A program made the translations under genes and the position numbers. This document shows, in pieces, positions 46,646 through 59,267 of a DNA stretch of 64,000 nucleotides. The stretch is taken from assembly GCA_013397795.1 (NCBI GenBank), contig VZTJ01000012.1, forward strand, positions 11,071-75,070, read 5' to 3'. Under the pieces are notes generated by a model, which saw only the letters and a list, made by a program, of their open reading frames with translations, did not search any database and was not told the origin of the DNA. The DNA is from Orthonyx spaldingii (lineage: Eukaryota; Chordata; Aves; Passeriformes; Orthonychidae). How positions within the stretch are numbered: the first letter of the stretch is position 1; each line of letters begins with the position of its first letter.

Positions 46646-48660
46646 TTCAAGCCACTTTTTTTAACTGAATGTACACACTTTTTTCTTAGATTAGCGATAC
46701 ATTTTCTTTTAGTGTTATCCCTCACTGTGTGTCATCTCTGCAAGTGGAGATCTGCAGAGGTTGACTCACAGTGCGGGATTTTGATGTCCATGATCACTGT
46801 GATTTCTCCTGGGGAGAGCGGCATCCAAGCAGAGATAGGAATGGTGAGGAAACTCGGTGTAGCTGCAAGCTTTAATCAGGACACTGAACTGTGTAGAAGA
46901 CAGATGTTTAAATCCCAAATAATTTATTATTATTCTTATTATTTACTGTTTATAGCAGAGGAAATGTTGCTATCAGCAGGACATCAGAATTCAAGAAAAC
47001 TGAACTGTGAAGAGGGGGGAGAGGGACACCTGATGAAGCATCTTATTAAAGGTTCATTTGCAACCGGTGCCAGACGAGACAAAAATGAGTAATTGCAAAA
47101 TGATTAGTTGCAAAAATAGTCTGGAAAGCTTCTGGACTCATTGCAGTGCCTTTCTCTGGGTTCTGAGATGGCATCATTTGACCATACCCGTATTGTGCAA
47201 CTGTCTTGGCTTCCAGTCCAAGGTGAACACATCAGGCTGCCTGCGGGAATGGTTCCTAGCCAGGACTAATCATTGAAAGAAGCCCAGGAATTTTTGGCAG
47301 AGGGCTAGCAGAGGCCAAAACTGCCAGGGGTGTTCTAATAATTTGGATTCTAATATTGTGGATGATCAGTTTTCAGTGGTCACATCCCAACACAGAGAGT
47401 TGGGCTGAATCACTGCTCACACTCCGCTACCTGCATCAGCTGCAGCTCAGTAAATTGTAATGTGACCTTGGATGTGGCAGGCACAAGGCAGTTGTCTATT
47501 ACAGACGAAAACAAGCATGGGAAGGTCAATGCCGTGCTGACCCGACTGATTATAGATACAAATATACAAGAATCCAATTCTTGTGGCTGCAGCATTAGCA
47601 GCTTCCTACCTAGCAAGAACCAGTGGCGCTCCAGTGATTCTATTTTTGATGATGGTGGTGCTGAAGTCAAGAGAAACCCACCCAAAACACCACAGGAGCA
47701 GACATTTAACTGATACACAGAGGGAAGCATTTAGACCCTACTCGCTGTCTAATGACAACACTTCTGGTGTTTTAGATTGTCATCCACTGCACAATAACTC
47801 GTAAAAATTAAGGCTTCTGTGTTATTTTGTAGGATACCGTCCACACAGAAGGCTCAGTATTTTCCAGGAAAAGCAGCAGGTTAGGGCTGTGTGACAGATC
47901 AGGAAACTCCTCACCATGACCAGAGAAGTACCAGTCTTTTCTCCATAACATACAGGAGGCTCCTGCCTTCCTCCTTCCTCTCAAACACTCATCATTATTG
48001 CTTCTCACCCTCCCCTCCACAGAGGAATTCCCCTTTAGCCTGGAGGTGCAGAGGACAGTACATTCTCCCAGCTGGTGTTCAGTGCTGTCACTTAAATGTC
48101 TATTTTTTGTTGACTCAGTGTCTGGATTGCAACATGAGGGCACCAGCAGCTGAGATCACAGCAGCCAAGGGCAGGTAATAATTGACCAGGTTCCCAGACC
48201 TCAGCACGGCACCATCCCTGAACCTTCCATGTACACAGGCCCCCCTTTGTGCCCCTTCAGTGACACCAGCAAATGTCTCACACACCAGGATTCATTAACT
48301 GCTCTGCCGTGCTTTTCCTCCTCTAAAAAGTTTAGGATATTCCTAAATTAATATTAATATTAATGTATAGATTATTTTCCTAAAGTAATATTAATGGAAG
48401 ACCTTTGTAGCTGTCACCAAGCACAGTGGAGGCTGATGGAGAAACAGAGGTAAAACCTTCTCTGTGCACCCACTTAGCCCATGTGGGGTGGCACAAACCA
48501 CTCTAATGACAAGTGACGTGTGGGAATACTGTGTGCAAAAGCAACGTGGATCTGTTAGAGGATATCCACTAAAAAATGTTCATGGATGAAGCAGCCTTGG
48601 CCCTCATTTTCCCGTTCTCATTGTGACCTCAGCAAGGTGATGTCAAAGGGAAACAACATG
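46646..48660. other. Unannotated intergenic stretch
   Basis: No gene recognised. An ATTAAT-rich patch lies at about 48345-48395. Confidence 0.45.
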
Positions 48661-48790
48661 GGATCATGGAATGGTTTGGGCTGGAAGGGACCTTAAAGAT
48701 CATCCAATTCCAACCCCTCTGCCATGGGCAGGGACATTTTCCACCATCCCAGGTTGCTCCAAGCCTCATCCAACCAGGCTTTCAATGGTT
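48661..48790 (-). mobile_element. CR1 LINE, antisense half of a tight foldback
   Basis: GATCATGGAATGGTTTGGGC, TGGAAGGGACCTTAAAGATC, CATGGGCAGGGACATTTTCC, CCATCCCAGGTTGCTCCAAG. Runs almost directly into the sense half. Confidence 0.92.
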
Positions 48791-48794
48791 CCAG

Positions 48795-48893
48795 ATGGAG
48801 CAACCTGGGATAGTGGAAGGTGCCTCATGGCAGGGGTGGAACTGGGTGATTTTTAAGGTCCCTTCCGACCCAAATTATTCTGTGATTCTATAA
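48795..48893 (+). mobile_element. CR1 LINE, sense half of a tight foldback
   Basis: GATGGAGCAACCTGGGATAG, TGGAAGGTGCCTCATGGCAG, GGGTGATTTTTAAGGTCCCT, then CCGACCCAAATTATTCTGTGATTC. The transcript of 48661-48893 would form a long hairpin. Confidence 0.92.
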
Positions 48894-49779
48894 TAACAAT
48901 TTGTGCCATAATTAGGAAAGCCAGACAATACTGGTTTTCCTGATTATGAACATGTTTCAACATGCACTTTGTTTCAATGGAATGTAAGCACATGCTTTCT
49001 TAAATAACCACGTGCCTATGAGATTTTAAAGGTGTATTTATAGTTAAAATGGTAAAATGAAGTTCTGCCAGTATCCAAATACATGCACCCTATTTTAAAT
49101 AACTTTTCTCAAAAGCATAATAGTTCTTAGACTTTTTTTTCATTAGTCATTAACTGATAAGTCACACTTAAGAGAAAATATTGAAGCAAACCCCTCGCAC
49201 ATAACATGATATATGGTGCTTGGTGTGAATTGTCATGGGGGTAGTTTGTTAGCCAAGGAAGGAACAAAAGAAGAAAAACATCTGCCTTGCAGAAGACTGA
49301 AAAATCAGCTTGAAATGCTCTTTGCAAAGGTTTGCCCCACTCAACATTTCACATTTTCCTTGCAGCATCACCTTTGAAAAGCGGCTGCCGGGGCAGAATT
49401 CAGCAAAGAACTGAACTGCGAAGTCCTCCCAACTCCTCTTTGCTTAGAGAGCTTGAGTTCTCCGCAGCTCCTTGAATTCCCAGCTCATGTGTGGAAGTTA
49501 ATGTTCAACAGAGATCTCCAGGACTCCATCCTGGCCCTGGGTGCTGTGGGATACAGTTCCATGCACACATCTCCATGTTCCAGCCCCAGGCCACTGCTGT
49601 GCTGCATGAATTGTTCTGCTCCTCACCTGTTTTATACAAGTTTTGCCCGGTTTTAAGCAGCCAGGTTGCACCTGGCTTTTGTTTTTGTTAGAAGTCAAAG
49701 TCATGGAATTTTCCTCTTGCTCTGAATGACGTTTTTGGCTTGCCTGTGCTAGCAGGGCTCAAAGTGTTGGTCACTGCCA
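48894..49779. other. Unannotated intergenic stretch
   Basis: No gene or repeat recognised. Confidence 0.45.
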
Positions 49780-49995
49780 TAGAATCATGGAATCCTTGGA
49801 GGGTTTGGGTTGGAGTGGATCTTAAAGCTCGTCTCATTCCAACCCCCTGCCATGGGCAGGGACACCTTCCACTGGGCCAGATTGTCCCAAGCCCCATCCT
49901 TGATTGTTTTCAGGGGCATCCACTGCCTCTCTGGGCAACCTGTGCCAGTGTTTTACCACCCTCACTGTAAAAATCTTCTTCCTTATTTCCTAGAG
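49780..49995 (-). mobile_element. CR1 LINE, antisense fragment
   Basis: CATAGAATCATGGAATCCTT, GGGTTTGGGTTGGAGTGGAT, CTGCCATGGGCAGGGACACC, CACTGCCTCTCTGGGCAACC, then CACCCTCACTGTAAAAATC. Confidence 0.92.
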
Positions 49996-51237
49996 AGTCA
50001 TTTTCCTCCTGCAAGAAGGAAGGTTGTTCAGCAAAAACTGAGTGCTATGGCAATCCAGATCAATGAAATTTAAATAATTTAAATGTAATAATAGATTGAC
50101 TCTGTTCCAAAGGATGAAAAGAGTAAAGCCATGGAAGTGAGTGGAGCCTATCCAAATAACAAAAAGTAATCACAACCTTCCCCTGTGCCACACTCTGATT
50201 TTATTTGGGAAAATCACGACTCCTCTCTAACATGGATGTCTTATGGACAAGGGCTTCCACTTGCACAACATTCCCACACTGTTCTGCCTGTGTGAACGTC
50301 AGGTGAGAGAAATTCACATTTCAATGGGTCTTGATAAAAACAAAAAGGTTTTATGTTCTGGTTTATTCATGCTGGTGTTGCAGGTCAGGCACCTGCCTCT
50401 CTGTATCCCACTAAAGAGAGAAGAGAGGGGTGACAACTTAAATTTCTTCTCCTTTAGAAATGGGAAAAGCTGGAGAGCTGCTGGCAAAGGAAAAGACCAT
50501 TTCCAAGGCAAGGGTACCAAAAAAAAAAAAAAAAAGAGGGACCAATAATAACCACTTGGCATTTCTTGGTTAATTAGATTTTATGTGTGGAAGAGGGAAA
50601 TCAGTGTTTATCTTGCTGTTATTTGCTGCATAAACTCACCTTGTTGCCTCTCTCTCAGCTGCTGGAGCTGGCCCATTACTGTGCAAATTAAACATAAACC
50701 TCAGTAATGTTTTCATCCTTCAAATAATTCTTAGAACAGAAATGCCATTAACTCTGAGTTAAATATAATAAATGAGGTAATAAGGAAGCAATCCACTGAA
50801 CCAGAATGTCCTGGGTAGGAACTGCAGAAACACCTGGGCTGTGACAGTGTTTAACCTGTTTATTAGCCCAGGATTTCGTGAAGAACCTTCCCTGCGTTGA
50901 TCCCTTTCTCAGAAAATTTGGAGCCACAGGGATCATGCTCTGAAGTGAAGCCCCAGAAGACGTTGCCCTTTGAGGCACTGTCAGACAGGATTCTTGTGGA
51001 ATCAGCCCATTCTCCCATCCTTTCGGGGTAATAAGAGGGGAAATACTTAACATTGCATCACAGACTTGTGCACATATATGAAATAGTTTATTTCCTTTAA
51101 AAGAAAAGAGATCATTAGTAAGCATCAGAACTCTTAACTCCTTAGGTTTTTAGTATGGACAAACAGGAACTGAGTGCGAAGAGCTCAGAACTTAAGGGTG
51201 AAGGGAAAGCAGTGGGAATGGTGTGGGATGAAGTGCC
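49996..51237. other. Unannotated intergenic stretch
   Basis: No gene recognised. An A16 run lies at about 50519-50535. Confidence 0.45.
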
Positions 51238-51358
51238 AGGCGGGATGGGGCTTGGAGCAACCTGGTTTAGTGGAAGGTGTCCCTGCCCAAGGCAGGGGTT
51301 GGAACAAGGTGAGTTTAAGGTCCCTTCCAACCCAAACCATTCTGTGATTCCGTGATAC
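51238..51358 (+). mobile_element. CR1 LINE, 3' end fragment
   Basis: CAGGCGGGATGGGGCTTGGA, GCAACCTGGTTTAGTGGAAG, then CCAACCCAAACCATTCTGTG and ATTCCGTGATAC. About 0.6 kb upstream of the AvBD10 start. Confidence 0.93.
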
Positions 51359-51865
51359 AAGCGAGGATTGAAGGAGGGGGAGAGCTTTGCATCAGCCCCC
51401 TGCAGTGGGTGAGACTGTCCTGGGACCTGTTTGAAAAGAGACAAAGAACAGTTGCATCACTTCAAGTCTTTCCCAATGCTTTCCTCTGCCTTTGGCTTCA
51501 TCCACCTGGTGACAGGGATGGGGCACGGAGACAAAATGTTACGTGAGCTGTCAGTGAGTGACGAATCCAGGGTCAAAGCTGAGTCCCCACTCCAATGGTC
51601 ACTGACTTCCAAGTGCCCCCTGACCCATCCCGGTGCCTGTGCTGGGAAGAGTCTGCAAAAGCCATGAAAATTGGTGCAGCTCAGTCGGGCTTGGCTGATG
51701 GTCACGTTACATAACTGACACATGAAGTGGAAATTCACCCTTGGGGATTGCAACACGTTCCCCCACCTGTGATAAGGGGGATAACCTGTCCCTTTCCAGA
51801 AAGTTCATGGCAGTTACTCATTGACAAAGCCCTCACTTGTCACACTTGCACAACCCCACAGGCCC
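51359..51865. other. Upstream region of AvBD10
   Basis: Presumed promoter. Contains TTGCAACA at 51748-51755, a C/EBP-like half-site also found upstream of AvBD9, and GATAAG/GATAAC motifs at about 51772-51784. Confidence 0.4.
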
Positions 51866-51873
51866 CATAAATA
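51866..51873 (+). promoter_or_regulatory. TATA-like box of AvBD10
   Basis: CATAAATA, 106 bp upstream of the ATG at 51972. The position is comparable to the TATA box of AvBD9. Confidence 0.5.
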
Positions 51874-51971
51874 TCAGGTGTTTCTCCCAGCCCTTCCTCA
51901 AGCCAGCTCCAGCCACCATTGGTCTTTGGGGTGCTTTGCAGGAGCTCACAGTCCACAAGCAACTGACAGCC

Positions 51972-54455
51972 ATGAAGATCCTCTACCTGCTCTTCGCCGT
52001 CTTCCTCCTGCTCTTCCAGGCTACTTCAGGTGAGAGGCAAAAATCCTATAGAGAGCAAAAGGGTTTGCAAGCAGAAATGTGTTCATGGGGGGCGGGGAAA
52101 TCCACCATCAACTGGCAGGCAAAATCTGGAGCCACGGGGATGGTGCAATGGATGGGACCAGGAGCATCTGTGCTCACAGCGCCACTCTTTCTAAAAAAGG
52201 CAACCCTTGATTTGTTGAACATATACCTGTAATTATTTCAGGCTGAAAGCTGAGTTTTTAACTCCTTCCACTCCCCACAGGTTCTGCAGATCCTCTTTTT
52301 GCTGACACCGTCGAGTGCCGGAGTCAGGGAAAATTCTGCCGTGCCGGGTTGTGCCCACCCACCTTCACTGCCACGGGCACGTGCCACGGGGGGTTGCTGA
52401 ACTGCTGCTCCAAGTAAGTGACAAAAGGTCTGAGGGGCCTCAGAGGGAGTTTTTTTGTCCTGCTGTTTTATCCACTGTTTCTTTGAATAATCAGCACAAC
52501 TCCAGGAGGGGATTTGCAGGGCACCCCTTGGTGGGAAAGTCCAGAGGGAGGAGGAATGTGTATAACGTTGATGTGTGTTTAGGGAGAAAATTCTTTTGAA
52601 TTGAAGTTATGTAGAGAAGAAAGGGTTCAGAAGGGTCAAAATTTCCAAGAATTCAGTATTTTTCCACTTTGTTTTGAATTTTGATGGGAAAAGAAATGAA
52701 GTTTTTTCAAAAAGTTATGAGGAAAACACTTCACAGTACTTACACCCATCAGGAAAACTATTTTATTCTCCCTCTGTTTTTATGTTCAAATTTACCTAGA
52801 AAATATACATTTGAATGGGGAAAAGTGTTCACAGAACTCTGCTTCTCAACCTCTCCCCGTGTCTCCTTCCTCCCACCACTGCACAGCTCTTAGAAAGGTG
52901 AAGAGGAGCTAATTTTTCAGTGAGTGGAGTCTTGGGTGTGCATTTCACTTTTGACATTGAAAACCACTTTCTACTAATGTCTGGAGTTTCCCTGATAGCT
53001 AGATTATTTTTCTTTCCTTAAGGTTTTGAACATGCTTTTGGGGAATGCTCTTCAGCTTAGAATAAAACATATTCTTCATTCTTAGAATAGTTTTGTTCCA
53101 TTAATGGCCACGAGGTGATCACTGCCAGCTGCAGTGACATTCAGAGCCCCCAAATTCAGTGCCAGATTAGGAGAGGTCTGGTGTGATGACATAATTCATC
53201 CCAGCCATGATGTTCAGGCAGATCCCCAGCCACTGCTGTGACTGGACAGACCTTGGTTCAAAACAAAGGGAGAGCTCAGATCCTTGATGTCTGAATTTTC
53301 CAGAACTTCTTATTCTCTGATTTTGTTATTTATAGAATTGCCAGGATTTAAAGGTTCCCAGAAACAGGAGAAATCTGATGAGATGGCTCTAGAAAAAAAT
53401 GTTTTATACAGCGAATGGGGATCCTCAGTGGTTTCAGGAAACCCAAGTCATTCCAATAAATAGGACAGGTTTTGTGTCAGGAGAATAAGATGCTAAGGAA
53501 GCATCCACTTAGGAATCCAGGGAAGTAAATGGAACAGAAGGAACCTGATATTAGATGATTTCACAAAGGAGTGATGTGATCCCTCAGTCTCTGTGACCAC
53601 TCATCCTCATTGGGAAGCGATTTCCACTGGTAGCGAACAGACTGGTAGGAGCAGGTGGAAGATCGTCAACACCAAATTTCTGTCAGAACAGCTGCTAGAC
53701 CTGACCAAGAGAAAACTGAGCCTGGGAAAGGATCAAGACCTCTTGGGTTTGGTTTCGGGTGTAATTTTCCTGCAGAAATACTCTTTCTTGAAAGAATGTA
53801 CCCTGATGGATGTTAATGTTCAGGATTAAAGTTCTTCTTATATTGGATGTTGGATTTTCAGCTGAGCTGATCAATACAAGAGTAGAAGTTAAAACCCACA
53901 GGGTATTCTGGAGTAAAATATAATTTTTTTTTCCCAGCTGAGGTTGCTTGAAAACAGATCTTTGAATTTAGACATGAAGGGCTTGATTCAGCAGGATGCA
54001 TTGAGATGTTTAGTGGCATTTGAGGTGCCTCGGAGTGTTTCAATCATCTCAATGTGTCTGGCTGAGTTAGCTAGATGGGAAAACACTGATTTACAGAAAA
54101 GATAGATGCCTGAAGGCCAAGCAGATACCCCAGAGCACTTCAGATGACACTAGACTTGTGTGTTCAGTAACTACATCAAATCCCCACTCTTTATTTTGGG
54201 GTGAGCTGAATAAAACTATTATTATTAGTGGTCATTTGCCAGTGGCCACAGGTCTTGTAGACTGGATATCTGCAGACCTGGACACCCGCCACACACATGG
54301 AGATGTAGATTTTTAAACCTGCAGGCTGAACCCATTTTGTAGGTTCATTTTGAAAGGTAATTAGCAGGTATTGAGGCTTTTGGAGAATGAGCTGAGGTGA
54401 CACTGCAGCAAAATAACAAAACCCTTTGTATCCTTGCAGGGTTTTGGCAAAGTAA
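51972..54455 (+). CDS. AvBD10: Avian beta-defensin 10
   Basis: Secreted beta-defensin. Three coding exons: exon 1 at 51972-52029 (signal peptide MKILYLLFAVFLLLFQATS, donor G|GTGAG, phase 1), exon 2 at 52281-52413 (acceptor CCCCACAG, donor AA|GTAAGT, phase 2) and exon 3 at 54440-54455 (acceptor CCTTGCAG; completes Lys, then VLAK and TAA). The total is 68 residues. Exon 2 reads GSADPLFADTVE, then the domain with C-x6-C-x4-C-x9-C-x6-CC spacing; CRAGLCPPTFTATGTCHGG and LLNCC identify AvBD10. The tiny third exon is assigned because it keeps the frame, follows a good acceptor and matches the K-I-P-A-Q ending I recall for chicken AvBD10 in length and pattern. Introns are 251 and 2026 bp. Mature charge about +2. 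Confidence 0.93.
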
Positions 54456-54565
54456 GAAGAAAAGGCTTTCCTGGATCAGAGTCCTTGTACCAGCAACATT
54501 TCCACTGCCTTGAGGAGCTGATTTTCATGGATTCCTCCTCCAGCTAAAGCCTCCTGCAAATGAGC

Positions 54566-54806
54566 ATTAAAAGAAGCTTCCAGAGGGCATGCCCTGTTAG
54601 CACACTGCTTCTGGAGATCCGGGTTTTCCCTCGCTGAAGTCACTCCCTATTTTGCTTTTACTACATGAGCCACTTTGGCTCCTTGGCCGCCTGTTCCAGC
54701 CTACCTCACAGGGGTGTTTGGAGGTTCAATCACTTCAGGTTCATGCAGCTCTTGGAGGATGTGAAGCAATATATATATTATTATTTTATTCGCACACGAA
54801 AATAAA
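54566..54806 (+). terminator. Candidate AvBD10 polyadenylation signals
   Basis: ATTAAA at 54566-54571 and AATAAA at 54801-54806 lie 111 and 346 bp past the AvBD10 stop codon. The canonical hexamer at 54801 is the better candidate. Confidence 0.5.
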
Positions 54807-57800
54807 CTTCTTCTTAAACCAATACCCGTGATCTTTGTGGTTACTCACAGTGATTTCCTCTCTGGTTTTGACTCAAGGCTCAGAGTGATGCAGTATTTTT
54901 TAAACAGTTGAGTCTGTGCAGTCTCACATATTCCCAAGGGATTTGGGAAAGGGAATGGCTAAAAGAGAAACCAGTTTTGAGGATGGTAATAAAGCATTTA
55001 GGATGACAGGAATGAAAGTTGAGTGGGAAGAACTGTACAGGCAACTCTTGATAGAGAACAATTGTATGACAATACGGCAACCAATAAACACTTGCAGTAT
55101 TGTAAATTATATATATATATATAAAAAAAAATATATATATATTAAAAAATATATGTACACACATCTGACTTCATGAACACAGTGATGGGGTGTCAACTAT
55201 CCCTCCCCAGAGACAAGATTTGGGGTGATGGTTTTTACATTATCAGACCTGTTTTCAACAGCAGTCACAAAATTCAATATTTAAAGAACACACTGTAGCA
55301 AGGACATCTCACTGCCCATAACCTGATCATGCCCAACTTACAGAACAGACACTGATGATCTGTTCTACATCCCTCAAGTTCCTTCTGTGTGCTGGTTTTG
55401 GCCGGGATGGATTTAATTTACTTCACAATATTGAAGCATGGTTGGGATTTGTGCTGGGAACAATGCTGATAATTCAGGGATGTTTTTGTTATGGCTGAGC
55501 AGGGCTCAGTCGAGGCCTTTTCTGCTCCTCATCCCACCAACGAGAGGGTTGGGAGTGCACAAGGAGTTAGGAGGGGACACAGCCAGGACAGCTGACCCCA
55601 AGTGATCCAAGGGGTATTCCAGACCACATGGTTCATGCTCAGCAATAAAACTTGCAGGAAGAAGAAGGAAGGAAGGGACATTGGGAGTGGTGGGGTTCTT
55701 CTTCCCAAGTCACCATTTCACGTGATGGATTCCTGCTCTCCTGGGCATGGTGGACACCTGCCTGCCCATGGGAAGTGGTGAATTAATTCCTTGCTCTGCT
55801 TTGCTTGCACAGCTTTTGTTCTAACTATTAATCTGTCTCTAAACCCACAGGTTTTCTCACTTTTCTGATTCTCTTCCCAGGGGAGAAGTGAGCAAGGGCT
55901 GTCTGACGCTGAGTTTCCAGCTGGGGTTAAACCACAACATTCTGAAAAAACCCTCTGGTGTTAAATCTGGGTAAATTCAGAACAGACTGAGCCTCATATT
56001 TCCCTCCTGCCCCAACAAAACTCATCTCTGGTGTATAAAATGGGATTGTCTCCATTTCTGCCTCTGGCTGCTGGACTTTACATCCGTCAGGGCCTTGCAT
56101 TTCAGCTCAGCAGCCACCCTCACTCCAGGCACATTCTTTCATTTGCACCCAATTTCTGCGGAGCCCCTGGAGTGTCCATCTCACCTCTGCACTCCCCATG
56201 ACCCCGAGTGGAGCCTGGGCTTGGCCTCATGCGGGACGGCTCCCACAGCTCTCCTCTGCTGACGGCCCTACAGGCATCTGCTTCTCTCATCCCGCTTTCC
56301 TGACCTGTCTCTCTCCCACAGTGACCACTGAGGATTCCTCCCAAGAATTTCCTCATTCCATGTCTATTGAGAACTTGTCTCCTAGGACACCATTGGTTTT
56401 TTTTTTTTTTTTCCTTGGAGGGCTGGCAGGGCAGCAGCTGGAACCAAACTCTTTGATGGTGCTCAAGCTATGGGAGAAGAGAGTTGTTTTGGTTGATGTT
56501 CTTCTTCCAAAGCTGATGCAGGACCTCAGAAAAACTCATCCTTGATGACCTGAAGCACAGATTGGTTTTCAAAATGGTGATTGGAACACGGGCTTTCCAA
56601 AAATCTGCTGTGAGTGACTCATTGCCCTCACTGCTCTGGTCCATGGCAAGGACACAGACTAGAGATGGTCCCATGACTGGCCTTGGACAGGCACTTCAGT
56701 CACTAAGACTGGAGTTTCCCCACTGAAAATCAGTTTTATGCATGAGCAGCCTTTATTGAGTGCTCTGTCAAGGAGAACGAGCATGGTGTACTCTCTGGCC
56801 ACTGTCACCTTCACTGTGGCCTCAAACACTTGTGCCTCTCTCTCAGTCACCTTTCCATGCACTTAACTTTGGGACAGGTGAACTCAATATCACTTCTTGT
56901 TTCTTACTCCTAGACCAGAGGAGTTTGTCACTAAATTAATCCTCCCCTTGTGATCATGCAGATTAGTTGCCCATCAGTTCTAACTAAAGGCAGGGAAACT
57001 CCTTCAGAGCCAAAGACATTTGCACAGCTTTTCACACAGGCCAGAATACAGATCACAGGGGGTGATTTCACAAGGTGTAAAGGCAAATCTCCCAAGCTCC
57101 CTGAAGGATCAGTGAGCCAAACATGAATTTGTTCTTTCTGGGTGACAAAATGGTTTTCCTTCAAAGGTCCCATACAAAATCCACCACCCACTGCTGGGCT
57201 GCCAGATCAAATGTTAACTCTAACAGACATCTCAGGATCAACAGCTTCCTGGCAGTCACAGCCTTAATGTTTTCTGTGCTCACTGGAGACTGTTGGGAGC
57301 ATCTTTTCCTGGTCCTCAAGAAGAAGGAAGAAGTGGAACACCAGGTCCAAGCTCCCTTTCCCCAGTGCCAACCAGTCTTCAAGGGATGTTGTTATCACCC
57401 CAGGCACATTTATGTTTCCATGGAGGGGTCTGGACCTGGGACAAGCATTGCTGCCACCCTCCAGCTGGATCTGGGGGAGGGAGTTGAGGAGGCTGGAGCT
57501 ATTCCCCCTTTCCTTCCCTCTCCCTGACGCTGTTTGGTTCCAAAGAGCATTGAACAATGTGTGACATCACGGGCCAGTCCCAGCAGGGTTTGCTCAGCAG
57601 CCTCACTCCCCAAATTAAACATCCCTGCCCCTCGTGCTGCCTGGGACAGGCAGGAGGGGGGTTGTGCAAGGAGTAGAAAAGCACTTTTTCCTTTTTCTTT
57701 AAATCCTGTTATTTTTACAAGTAAGCTTCACCTTTGATGGTTTCCTTACAGCTGGCTGTGTTTTATGATCACAGACTGCACTTTTTCCCCCTTTTTTTGT

Positions 57801-59267
57801 CTTTCCAGAAGTGAAGCTGAGTGTGCAGGTGGATGGGCTGCCTGTCTGAAACCTCGGGCAGGTGCTCAGAGTGGTTTGGGTTGTGGGGTTGTGTCCGTGT
57901 CCTCAATCCCAGATGGTCAGTGTTCCCTGTGACTCCCTGAAATAGAATTCCAGGCACACACGGACACAGAGTGATTTAATGTAAATGACTGACTCCTTGA
58001 AACTTTTGTGTCCAGGAGGAAAACGGAGGAGAGATGACAACTGCCCATTTTAGAGCCTGTGCCTCTGTCTCAATTCTCTGTGAAAATACAGGGCCTTTCC
58101 CTAAACCATCACTGCCCACCCTGGCTCTCACAGCTCCTGGCAGAGGCCTGAAGGTCCATTTCCTCACCATGTTCCTCAAGGATGTGGGCTTCATGAAGTA
58201 TGGATGGCAATTAGTTTGCTTTGCCACCTACATCCTTTTGCCCCTCCTCATCCGTCCACAAGAAGATTTTTGCTTGTTTCTAAAATCCTAGTCCTGACAT
58301 ACTGAATTCATGTGTGGGTTGTTTTTTTTTAAATTAAGCCCTTTCATGCCCTACAGCCAGCCTGCAGCAGCCAGTTCACCAGGCACAGACCTCTCTGGCC
58401 TCTGTGTGCAGTCTTGAGTTCACCCCCTGTTCTTGCTCTCCATCGTTTCAGTTTGCTGCTCTAGCTGAAGCAGTAAATAATTAATCACCCTCGTGACTTG
58501 GTCTCACTAATGATTTTTAACTTGTCCTGTTTGCCCGAAAAAAAATGTGCACTTGAAGTTCCCATATGTCTCAGGAGTGGCATTTTTTGGCTACAAGCAT
58601 AAGGGTCAAGAGAACTTGACAAAGCTCTAGTGGCACTTCCTCCGGCCCATCTTAGATATGGCTGGACCTTCACACGCATGAAAAAAAAAAAATCAGATTT
58701 TATTTTCAGGTACAAAAATAGGTTACAAGGTGATAAGAGATATGGAGACATCACACAGAAATGGACTTGATATGTTCAGCCTGTGAAATCAGAGAGTTGT
58801 GTCTTCATAACCACGTTCAGGAAGGGAAAATGTCCTTAAATCAAGATCATTGCACAAGAATGAGTTGTTTTAGGCACTTCATGCAGACTGGACTTGGGAA
58901 GAAGGTTCAAACCATGACGTTATTGTTTTCAGGACAGAGCTTAGGGGTTGCTTTAGAGGGACTGGGATCAGTCTCCTATGATAGTGGTGTCCCTTCCAGT
59001 CCTTCCCATTTAAAGGCTTCTCCTTAGATATTAGGTACAAATCCATGGCTAAAGCCACAAATAAAATATACAAAGAGTAACTGAGCTGTGAACCATGCTG
59101 GAAAAACTTCTGGGAGACTGGAGCAACTGCCATGTCTGCCAGTTTCACAGCCAGGAGGGGGAACGTCCACAACCCTTTCAGCCCTACCTTGCCTCCTTCT
59201 GTTGTAGCCCCACAACTCCCAAGCAAGAATTAAAGCTCTGATCCTTTCCTGGATGTATCTTCATCAT
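54807..59267. other. Intergenic stretch between AvBD10 and AvBD9
   Basis: No gene or CR1 recognised over about 4.4 kb, which is unusual here for the lack of CR1. Contains the AT microsatellite at 55107-55153 and short homopolymer runs. Confidence 0.45.
55107..55153. repeat. (AT)n microsatellite with A-run centre
   Basis: TATATATATATATATA, then a run of nine A, then ATATATATATAT and further A/T. Two AT blocks around an A tract. Confidence 0.95.

Noticed and set aside
33538..51237. Additional or broken defensin genes in the AvBD11-AvBD10 gap
   Set aside because: I looked for paired TGCTGC (CysCys) codons with upstream cysteine spacing, and for MKIL/MRIL-type signal exons, on both strands and found none convincing; a profile search could still reveal a diverged relic.
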